A stretch of 64,000 nt of DNA from Lawsonibacter hominis (GTDB lineage Bacteria; Bacillota; Clostridia; Oscillospirales; Oscillospiraceae). The position numbers were made by a program, and so were the translations under genes. The notes beneath the pieces are model-generated. The model made no database searches. It saw nothing but the letters and a program-made list of their open reading frames with translations, and had not been told where the DNA came from. Positions 58,110 through 64,000 of the stretch are shown piece by piece. Numbering within the stretch: position 1 is the stretch's first letter; every line of letters begins with the position of its first letter. The stretch lies in NCBI RefSeq assembly GCF_014287895.1, contig NZ_JACOPP010000014.1:15763-79762 (forward strand). The letters run 5' to 3'.

Positions 58110-59297
58110 ATGCGCAATTATTACGATCAGACTGCGGCGTGGCCGCCCCGCCGGCGGGGCGGCCGAACGGCTGTGGTGTGCTTTCTGATTGCCATTGCCC
58201 TGCTGGTGGGCGTGGCCGTGCTGCTCCGCCTGCTGCCGGCGGCGGAGCTGGAGCTGCCCGCCGGGCAGGATGGGGATATACGGCAGCCCTTTGCTCCCGC
58301 TGCCTCGGAGCAGCCCACCACCGTGGAGCGGGCCCCTTTGGGCGACGGGACCACGCTGGAGCTGTTCCCACTGCCGGAGGGGGAACCTTTGCGCTTTCAG
58401 GAGATCTATCAGGCCAACCTCTCCTGCATCGTCAGCGTGCGGGGGACCAAGGGGAGCAGCATGAGCCTGGGCACCGGCGTGATCATGTCGGAGAACGGAT
58501 ACATCATCACCAATTCCCACGTCATCGAGGGATGCAGCGCGGTGGATGTGGTCCTTTGGGACGAGCGCGTTTATCCGGCGCTGCTGGTCGGACGGGATGA
58601 GCAGACCGATCTGGCCGTGCTGAAGGTCGAATGCACGGGGCTCTCCCCCGCCGACTTTGGAGATTCCGGCCTGCTCCGGGTGGGGGATGTGGCGCTGGCC
58701 ATCGGCAATCCGCTGGGCGAGGACCTGCGGGGCACCATGACGGACGGCATCATCTCCGCGCTCAATCGGGACGTGAATGTGGACGGGCGGACCATGTCGC
58801 TGATCCAGACCACCGCCGCCTTGAACTCAGGCAACTCCGGAGGCGCCCTCATCAATGAATACGGCCAGGTGATCGGCATCACCAATCTGAAAATGCAGTC
58901 CTACTATGATACGGTGGAGGGATTGGGCTTCGCCATCCCTACGGCCACCGTCAAAGCGGTGGTGGATACTCTGATCGAAACAGGCGTGGTGACCGGGCGG
59001 CCCACCATCGGCATCACCGCGTACACCCTTACGCAGGCCATGGCCGAGGCCAAGGGCCTGCCGCAGGGCGTATGCATCAAAAGCGTTCAGGCGGGTTCCG
59101 ACGCCTGGCGGCAGGGACTGCGCGCCGGGGACGTGATCGTGGAGGCCAACGGCGTCTCCATTCGGACGATGGACGAATTGCAGGCACTGAAAAACGGGAT
59201 GCAGGTAGGAGAAGTGCTCTCGCTGCGCTACTGCCGGGAAAACGGCTGGCATACCGCCGACGTGACGCTGGTGGACCAGTACACCCTGGAGGACTGA
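58110..59297 (+). CDS. HtrA/DegP-type trypsin-like serine protease with PDZ domain
   Basis: A 395-residue protein anchored by one helix (about 20-40), with the protease domain outside. The catalytic triad is H137 (TNSHVIEG), D167 (EQTDLAVL) and S243 (LNSGNSGGAL). One PDZ domain is C-terminal at about 295-385 (GVCIKSVQAGSDAWRQGLRA). The ATG is behind GAGGAGGCTTT, ten bases from the kinase stop, so it belongs to the two-component operon. It probably degrades misfolded surface proteins. Confidence 0.93.
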   Translation: MRNYYDQTAAWPPRRRGGRTAVVCFLIAIALLVGVAVLLRLLPAAELELPAGQDGDIRQPFAPAASEQPTTVERAPLGDGTTLELFPLPEGEPLRFQEIYQANLSCIVSVRGTKGSSMSLGTGVIMSENGYIITNSHVIEGCSAVDVVLWDERVYPALLVGRDEQTDLAVLKVECTGLSPADFGDSGLLRVGDVALAIGNPLGEDLRGTMTDGIISALNRDVNVDGRTMSLIQTTAALNSGNSGGALINEYGQVIGITNLKMQSYYDTVEGLGFAIPTATVKAVVDTLIETGVVTGRPTIGITAYTLTQAMAEAKGLPQGVCIKSVQAGSDAWRQGLRAGDVIVEANGVSIRTMDELQALKNGMQVGEVLSLRYCRENGWHTADVTLVDQYTLED

Positions 59298-59299
59298 CG

Positions 59300-59330
59300 A
59301 AAAAAAGAGCGCCCCCGAACGGGGACGCCC
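59300..59330 (-). terminator. Hairpin oriented as a minus-strand terminator
   Basis: GAGCGCCCCC (59307-59316), loop gaac, partner 59321-59330, with seven T on the minus strand. No minus-strand gene ends here; on the plus strand it may still mark the end of htrA. Confidence 0.5.
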
Positions 59331-59466
59331 AAATCAGATCATGCGCGGGAGAATGGAATGAACGCGAAAAAATGGAACCTGCATATTGGCTGAGCTGCAA
59401 GCATAGAATACCTTATTTTACCAATTATGTCAATGAGAACTTTTGTCGAAAGGACGCGGATGCCTG

Positions 59467-60627
59467 ATGCTGATTCAGAACGGGGTGGTCCATCCGATGG
59501 ATGGCCCGGTGATTCCCTGCGGATTTGTCGCGTTTGAGGAGGGAAAGATCACGGCGGTGGGGTCCATGGAAGCCCTGCCCGCCGGGGCCTTCGGCGAGGT
59601 GCTGGACGCACAGGGCGGACACATCCTTCCCGGCTTTGTGGATGCCCACTGTCACCTGGGACTGTTTGGAAACGCCCTGGGCTTCGAGGCCGACGACGGA
59701 AATGAGGCCACCGACCCCTGTACGCCTCAGCTGCGTGCCCTGGATGCCATCAACCCGCAGGACCGCTGCTTTCAGGAGGCGCGGCTGGGCGGCGTCACCT
59801 GCGTGCTTACCGGTCCCGGCAGCGCAAACCCCATTGCCGGGCAGTCCGCCGTCCTCAAGACCACCGGCCGCTGGGTGGATGAGATGGTACTCAAGGCGCC
59901 GGCGTGCATGAAATTTGCCCTGGGGGAAAATCCGAAGGCCGTTTATAACGAACGCAAGGAGACGCCCATCACCCGCATGGCCACCGCCGCCCTGATCCGG
60001 GAACAGCTCTCCAGGGCGCTGGAATACCGGGATAAGCAGGATAAGGCCCAGGAAGATCAGGATGAGGACATGCCCGACTTTGACGCCAAGCTGGAGGCGC
60101 TGTCCGCCGTGGCGGGCGGGGACCTGCCCGCCCACTTCCACGCGCACCGGGCCGACGATATCGCCACGGCGGTACGGCTGAGCCGGGAATTTGGGCTGAG
60201 CTATGTTATCGTCCACGGGACCGAGGGCCATCTGGTGGCCGATCTGTTGGCCCGGGAAGGCGTTCCGGTCATCACCGGCCCCTGCCTGACCGATCGCAGC
60301 AAGCCGGAGCTGGCGGGTCAGACGCTGGAGAATCCCGCCCGCCTGAGCCGGGCTGGGGTCAAGGTGGCCATCTGCACCGACCATCCGGAGACGCCCATCC
60401 AGCACCTGCCCCTGTGCGCCGCCATGGCGGTGCGCTATGGCATGGACGAGGAGGAGGCCCTGGCCGCCATTACCCGCAACGCCGCTGAGATCGCGGGGGT
60501 CGGCCGGCGCGTGGGCACCCTCAGCCCGGGCAAGGACGCGGATATCGTCGTTACCAACGCCCATCCCTTTGATTGGCGCAGCCAGATCCGCGCGGTGTTT
60601 ATCGACGGCCTCCGGGTTCGGGATTAG
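59467..60627 (+). CDS. Amidohydrolase family protein (imidazolonepropionase-like)
   Basis: A 386-residue metal-dependent hydrolase. The first metal motif is DAHCHLG (HxH), with a His at HFHAHRAD, a His at VHGTEGH and the catalytic Asp at CTDHPETP. The composite beta domain at both ends (MLIQNGVVHPMDG; ADIVVTNAHPFDWR) is typical of the superfamily. The substrate is unknown; a cyclic amide is likely. A four-to-seven-residue longer start at a TTG (59443) is possible but has no better ribosome site. Confidence 0.85.
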   Translation: MLIQNGVVHPMDGPVIPCGFVAFEEGKITAVGSMEALPAGAFGEVLDAQGGHILPGFVDAHCHLGLFGNALGFEADDGNEATDPCTPQLRALDAINPQDRCFQEARLGGVTCVLTGPGSANPIAGQSAVLKTTGRWVDEMVLKAPACMKFALGENPKAVYNERKETPITRMATAALIREQLSRALEYRDKQDKAQEDQDEDMPDFDAKLEALSAVAGGDLPAHFHAHRADDIATAVRLSREFGLSYVIVHGTEGHLVADLLAREGVPVITGPCLTDRSKPELAGQTLENPARLSRAGVKVAICTDHPETPIQHLPLCAAMAVRYGMDEEEALAAITRNAAEIAGVGRRVGTLSPGKDADIVVTNAHPFDWRSQIRAVFIDGLRVRD

Positions 60628-60748
60628 GCCTTGCCGCCGAAACAGACTCGCGCCGTTCGCGTCCGCAGCCTTCCCGAACGCGGCCTTGCCGCTTGTTCAG
60701 CCGCAGCAGGGCGCGCATCCATTTCGCTGAGTGTTCGTAAAACGCTTT

Positions 60749-60783
60749 CAGGGGTAGTCGTTGGGACTGCCCCTGATTTTTTG
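60749..60783 (+). terminator. Terminator after the amidohydrolase gene
   Basis: CAGGGGTAGTC with loop gttgg and GACTGCCCCTG, one wobble, then ATTTTTTG. Confidence 0.85.
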
Positions 60784-60791
60784 TATAAAGA

Positions 60792-60824
60792 AAACCTCCT
60801 GTCCGATGATTGGACAGGAGGTTT
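60792..60824. terminator. Bidirectional terminator before the HPr-like gene
   Basis: AAACCTCCTGTCC (60792-60804), loop gatgatt, complement 60812-60824; T-rich on the minus strand (TTTTCTTT). Confidence 0.75.
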
Positions 60825-60876
60825 GCCGTTTTACGAAGCACCGCCGTTGGATGCGCGCCCGGTTTTCTTTGGGCGC

Positions 60877-61128
60877 TCAGCGCGCGGCGACCGTTGCGGC
60901 GTCCAGACGGCGCTGACGGATCTCCAGCATGCGCACAGCGTAGAGAGAATCCGTGATAACCTTTACGGGCTTGGAATAATCCAGCGCGAACAGACCCAGA
61001 AAGGATCGGGCGTCCACACGGATCTTCTCATCCGCGTTGGCAATATAGACGGGCTTATCCGCCTGAGCGGCCAGCCGCTGCAACTCCGCAAGCTCGGACA
61101 TGGAATCGATCTTCAATGTAAGGACCAT
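60877..61128 (-). CDS. HPr-like protein lacking the active-site histidine
   Basis: An 83-residue protein. PVYIANADEKIRVDARSFLG, then LFALDYSKPVKVITDS match the second half of the HPr fold (SILGLMxL type helix and following strand). The GLHARP segment with the phosphorylated His is absent. It therefore cannot relay PTS phosphate in the normal way and may be a regulatory form, Crh-like at most. ATG is eight bases after GGAGG; promoter at 61158-61186. Confidence 0.7.
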   Translation of the reverse strand: MVLTLKIDSMSELAELQRLAAQADKPVYIANADEKIRVDARSFLGLFALDYSKPVKVITDSLYAVRMLEIRQRRLDAATVAAR

Positions 61129-61157
61129 AATTCATACCTCCTTTATGACCGTGTGAG

Positions 61158-61186
61158 AGTATAATACACAACCGCCCCCGGCGCAA
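61158..61186 (-). promoter_or_regulatory. Promoter of the HPr-like gene
   Basis: Minus strand TTGCGC (61181-61186), 17-base spacer, TATACT (61158-61163). Confidence 0.6.
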
Positions 61187-61381
61187 TAGGCAGACTAAAC
61201 GAAATCCGAAGAATCGTACGAGCCAAAAAGATACAAAAAAGCGGCAGATGAATGGCGAAAATGGAAACCAAACAGTTTTAAAACGCCTTTTTGGCTTAGC
61301 GGTTTTGTTCGCCCGTCTCAAAGGCGCGTAAGGCTGGCCTTAACGCAGGAACGGGCAAAAGAAGCATAAGGATTTTTGTTA

Positions 61382-61433
61382 TTGACATATGCCGGAAACT
61401 GAGTATAATAAATAGCATACGCCGGAAACGGAG
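61382..61433 (+). promoter_or_regulatory. Promoter with direct-repeat operator of the UPF0251-NifX operon
   Basis: TTGACA (61382-61387), 16-base spacer, TATAAT (61404-61409). A direct repeat CATAyGCCGGAAACkGAG occurs at 61386-61403 (across the spacer) and 61416-61433 (after the -10), 30 bases apart, about three helical turns, suggesting a regulator bound on one face. Confidence 0.7.
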
Positions 61434-61441
61434 GGAAGCAT

Positions 61442-61828
61442 ATGCCGAGGCCCAAAAAATGCAGACGCATCTGCGCCCTGCCCCGCAGCAGCAGCTTCGG
61501 CCCGCTGGAGGGGGAGACGGCAGGCGTGGTGGAGCTGGCCCTGGAGGAATACGAGGCCATCCGCCTGATCGACCTGCTGGGATGCACCCAGGCGGAATGC
61601 GCCGCACAGATGGAAGTGGCACGTTCCACAGCGCAGGCGGTGTATGACGCGGCACGCACCAAGCTGGCCCAGGCGCTGGTGGAGGGGCGGAGGCTGGTGA
61701 TTGCCGGCGGCGACTACGCCCTGTGCCCCCACGCGGCAGGCTGTGCCGGACGGGACTGCGTCCGGCGGGGATGCGGGCGCCGCTGCGGGTGCGGCGGATG
61801 CAGTCAACACAAAAATGGAGGGAAATGA
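61442..61828 (+). CDS. UPF0251/DUF134 family DNA-binding protein
   Basis: A 128-residue protein starting MPRPKKCRRICALP. A helix-turn-helix similar to sigma-70 region 4 follows (LEEYEAIRLIDLLGCTQAEC; SRSTAQ-type VARSTAQAVYDAARTKL). The C-terminal tail is cysteine-rich (CPHAAGCAGRDC; CGRRCGCGGC), likely metal-binding. Such genes commonly pair with NifX/NifB-like proteins as here. ATG follows GGAGGGAAGCAT. The stop overlaps the next start. Confidence 0.88.
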   Translation: MPRPKKCRRICALPRSSSFGPLEGETAGVVELALEEYEAIRLIDLLGCTQAECAAQMEVARSTAQAVYDAARTKLAQALVEGRRLVIAGGDYALCPHAAGCAGRDCVRRGCGRRCGCGGCSQHKNGGK

Positions 61829-62229
61829 TGATGAAGATTGCGGTTACTTACGAAAACGGACAGGTCTTTCAGCACTTTGGCCATACGCAGCAATTCAAGC
61901 TTTACGAGGTGGAGAACGGCGAGCTTGTCTCCAGCCGGGTGGTGGATACCAACGGCAGCGGACACGGGGCCTTGGCGGGCTTCTTGCGGGAGTGCGGCGC
62001 GGAGGTGCTGATCTGCGGCGGTATCGGCGGCGGCGCCCGCAATGCCTTGGCCCAGGCGGGGATTCAGCTCTATCCCGGCGTGTCCGGAGACGCGGACGCC
62101 CAGGTGGCCGCTCTGCTCGCAGGCAGCCTGCAGTACGATCCCAATACCGTCTGTGCGCACCACCACAATCACGGCGAAGGGCACAACTGCGGCGCACACG
62201 GGCACGACTGCGGCGGGCACAGGTGCTAA
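61828..62229 (+). CDS. NifX/NifB-family (dinitrogenase Fe-Mo cofactor-like) protein with His/Cys tail
   Basis: A 133-residue protein with a Fe-Mo cofactor-binding RNase H-like fold: MKIAVTYENGQVFQHFGHTQ at the start, then ICGGIGGGARNALAQAGIQL. The last ~25 residues are packed with His and Cys (HHHNHGEGHNC; GHDCGGHRC), a probable metal store or sensor. No nitrogenase is present, so the role is in metal handling or Fe-S trafficking. Three ATGs stand in a row; 61828 has the best spacing to GGAGG. Confidence 0.82.
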   Translation: MMKIAVTYENGQVFQHFGHTQQFKLYEVENGELVSSRVVDTNGSGHGALAGFLRECGAEVLICGGIGGGARNALAQAGIQLYPGVSGDADAQVAALLAGSLQYDPNTVCAHHHNHGEGHNCGAHGHDCGGHRC

Positions 62230-62264
62230 AGCCCAAAAATGCAATGCCTTTTTCGAAATAGTCT

Positions 62265-62293
62265 GTGACTTTTTACAAGCTCTGTGGTATAAT
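62265..62293 (+). promoter_or_regulatory. Candidate promoter of hpf
   Basis: GTGACT (62265-62270), 17-base spacer, TATAAT (62288-62293). Confidence 0.5.
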
Positions 62294-62369
62294 CAAAGTA
62301 CGGAGGCCGGGCCTCCGGCCTGCGGAACGACGACAGCCCTCCCCAGGAGGGCGGAAGGAGCTGAAAGCT

Positions 62370-62915
62370 ATGAAGTTCGTGTTCACAGACAAAAAGGTCA
62401 ACCTGCCGAATAAGGTGCATGCCTATGCCGAGAAAAAGGTGGGCAAATTAGACCGTTATTTTAAGGCGGATGCAGAGGCCGCCGTGGTCTTCAGTGTGGA
62501 AAAGGACCGGAACAATGTGGAATTGACCGTCCGTTCCGGCGGCACCATTATCCGCGTGGCCGAGAGCACCTCCGATATGTTCGCTACCGTCGACGCCGCC
62601 GTGGCTTCCGTGGAGCGCCAGCTGCGCAAAAACAAGGCGCGCCTGGAAAAACGCCTGCGGGAGAACGCGTTTGAGCGCTGTGTGGATGTGGATGAGGTCT
62701 CCTCCTTCGCGCCGGAAGCGGAAGAGGATGAGTTCCAGATCGTACGCACCAAGCGTTTCCCCATCAAGCTCATGTCTGCGGAAGAAGCGGTGCTCCAGAT
62801 GAACCTGGTCGATCATACCTTCTTTGCGTTCAAGAACGCTGAGGCCGACGGTGCCTTCTCGGTAGTCTACCGCCGCAACGACGGCGGCTACGGTCTGATT
62901 GAGGACGATATCTGA
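62370..62915 (+). CDS. hpf: Ribosome hibernation promoting factor, long form
   Basis: A 181-residue protein. The N-terminal S30AE domain (about 1-95) binds the decoding centre. The C-terminal domain (about 120-178: IVRTKRFPIKLMSAEEAVLQ then MNLVDHTFFAFKNAEADGAF) dimerises 70S ribosomes into 100S particles. A linker near 100-120 is acidic. ATG is nine bases after AAGGAG. Expression is expected in stationary phase. Confidence 0.95.
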   Translation: MKFVFTDKKVNLPNKVHAYAEKKVGKLDRYFKADAEAAVVFSVEKDRNNVELTVRSGGTIIRVAESTSDMFATVDAAVASVERQLRKNKARLEKRLRENAFERCVDVDEVSSFAPEAEEDEFQIVRTKRFPIKLMSAEEAVLQMNLVDHTFFAFKNAEADGAFSVVYRRNDGGYGLIEDDI

Positions 62916-63022
62916 TCCGGAATGGGAGCCCTGGCTTTGACCGGTCAGATGCAATAGGAGGCAATGACAGCGCAGGGCATTTTGGTACAAGACTCTCGCT
63001 TCGGCCGGAATCCTGTGAAATG

Positions 63023-63066
63023 GGGACGCCGCCAAGGGTTCACGACCTTGGCGGCGTCCCTGTTTC
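63023..63066 (+). terminator. Terminator downstream of hpf
   Basis: GGGACGCCGCCAAGG (63023-63037), loop gttcacga, complement 63046-63060, then TGTTTC. It lies 108 bases after hpf. The remaining 325 bases before the transposase hold no gene that I can support. Confidence 0.7.
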
Positions 63067-63324
63067 AAGCGCTGACACGCGTATGGCGATATACAAAGTC
63101 CGCGTCTCCAGGTTGCCGCGCCGCCGCCTTTGGGCGCAGGAGGAGACGAAAGCGAAAGTGAGCCTGCCCGGGCATGGACGAGGGGAAGATGCGGCGTAAC
63201 AAAGGGGAACTTTAAAAAGCCCCCTGCCCGTGCAAAAACTTTTGAAGGCTCCATATCGGGAAGACAAAATGGCTGTCGATAAGGTAAAATAAGTTGCGCA
63301 AATATAAAAGAGGATAAAAAGAGA

Positions 63325-63392
63325 CATGGTTTGCAGAACTCTGGTAGAATGAAGTTGCGACACACCATTCTGAAAGGAGTCTGTAAACCATG
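63325..63392 (+). promoter_or_regulatory. Hairpin enclosing the transposase start codon
   Basis: CATGGTTTGCAGA (63325-63337) pairs with TCTGTAAACCATG (63380-63392, one mismatch), and AGAATG (63346-63351) with CATTCT (63366-63371). The GAAAGGAG site and the ATG lie inside, so RNA started outside the element would fold the start away. Confidence 0.6.
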
Positions 63393-64000
63393 TCCGAGAA
63401 AATTGTACAACTGAACGAGGAAGTAATCAAGGGTCAGATCAAGGAATTAGTGCGCGGCAGCGTGGAAGAAACCCTGAACGAGCTGCTGGAGGCGGAGGCG
63501 GAGAAGCTGACCCAGGCGGCCCGGTACGAGCGCAATGAGGCCCGCCAGGGCTACCGCAGCGGCCACTATGACCGGAACCATACCACCACCTCCGGAGACG
63601 TCACGCTCCATGTACCTCGCCTTAAGGGTGTCTCTTTCGAAACAGCCATCATTGAGCGGTATCGCCGGCGAGAGAGCAGCGTGGAGGAAGCGCTCATCGA
63701 GATGTACCTTGCCGGTGTTTCCGTGCGCCGTGTGGAGGATATTACCGAGGCCCTTTGGGGCAGCAAGGTATCTCCCTCCACCATCAGCGAACTGAACAAG
63801 AAAGCGTATGTCCCTATTGAGGATTGGCGCAACCGGCCTCTGCAAGGTGGGCGCTATCCGTACGTCTATGTGGACGGGATCTATCTGCGCCGAAACTGGG
63901 GCGGAGAGTTTGAAAATGTGGCCATTCTGGTGGCGATTGCAGTAAACGAGGACGGATACCGTGAGGTCTTAGGTGCTGCCGAGGGTATGAAAGAGGACAA
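63390..64000 (+). CDS. IS256 family (Mutator type) transposase, 5' part
   Basis: About 203 residues are present and the frame runs off the right edge; the family is about 400. It begins MSEKIVQLNEEVIKGQIKEL. The helical N-terminal DNA-binding part is followed by VPRLKGVSFETAIIERYRRR, EMYLAGVSVRRVEDI and then the first catalytic Asp region PYVYVDGIYLRRNW. This order fits IS256-type DDE transposases. It is GC-rich like the host, so the element is well adapted. The left inverted repeat is not clear but should lie near 63260-63325. Confidence 0.9.
   Translation, partial: MSEKIVQLNEEVIKGQIKELVRGSVEETLNELLEAEAEKLTQAARYERNEARQGYRSGHYDRNHTTTSGDVTLHVPRLKGVSFETAIIERYRRRESSVEEALIEMYLAGVSVRRVEDITEALWGSKVSPSTISELNKKAYVPIEDWRNRPLQGGRYPYVYVDGIYLRRNWGGEFENVAILVAIAVNEDGYREVLGAAEGMKED

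Noticed and set aside
1..64000. CRISPR arrays, rRNA or complete tRNA genes
   Set aside because: No regularly spaced direct repeats with unique spacers and no cloverleaf or rRNA-like sequence was found on reading both strands.

Overview
The window is GC-rich chromosomal DNA from a spore-forming, anaerobic, Gram-positive bacterium of the Clostridia. The best guess is an Oscillospiraceae gut commensal close to Intestinimonas, Flavonifractor or Lawsonibacter. The reasons are a lysine-to-butyrate fermentation cluster, spmA/spmB and a Spo0A-type DNA-binding domain, an oxygen-sensitive class III ribonucleotide reductase, a group-B-like [FeFe] hydrogenase, an S-layer-homology protein, T-box and lysine riboswitch regulation, and strong AGGAGG ribosome binding sites. 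Genus and species cannot be fixed from the sequence alone.

Positions 1-8.6 kb (minus strand) hold the lysine fermentation module: kamB-kamC (aminomutase reactivase genes), then kce, two tandem kdd paralogues, kamA and the first half of kamD, which runs off the left edge. A consensus promoter, a lysine riboswitch and an intrinsic terminator lie between kamC and kce. The 3' strand of riboswitch helix P1 is the same sequence as the 5' arm of the terminator, so lysine binding should prevent termination. This reads as a lysine-activated (ON) switch for lysine catabolism and is the most interesting observation in the window.

Positions 8.6-25.6 kb hold mixed housekeeping genes: an XRE regulator divergent from a Spo0A-C-like protein and a FAD/Rieske oxidoreductase; a murT/gatD pair whose glutaminase lacks both catalytic residues; a hairpin array; a P-loop ATPase; the hydrogenase; a zincin; tex; a coiled-coil protein; murI; a DUF1934 gene with argS; and a homocysteine methyltransferase-like gene. 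Positions 25.6-31.2 kb hold nrdD-nrdG (with a candidate NrdR box) and nudix-trmN6-rsmI.

Positions 31.2-33.4 kb form an AT-richer island: an IS200/IS605-type element, a GNAT acetyltransferase, a tnpV remnant and an AbrB-type regulator. Positions 33.6-42.1 kb hold spmA-spmB, an AI-2E family protein, iscS-iscU, metN-metI, then metQ-cysK behind a methionine-specific T-box. Positions 42.1-48.0 kb hold a gene-poor gap, a small phage-like protein, a 1020-residue SLH protein and a CbbX/SpoVK-like AAA ATPase.

Positions 48.2-53.2 kb hold a zinc-ribbon/Ig-like membrane protein, a GntR-ABC-permease-permease operon and gap. Positions 53.5-60.6 kb hold a kinase-like protein without its phospho-acceptor His, a cation efflux protein, a PhoB/PhoR-like two-component pair with an HtrA protease, and an amidohydrolase. 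Positions 60.9-64.0 kb hold an HPr-like protein, a UPF0251 regulator with a NifX-like metal-binding protein, the long-form hibernation factor hpf, and the start of an IS256-family transposase cut by the right edge.
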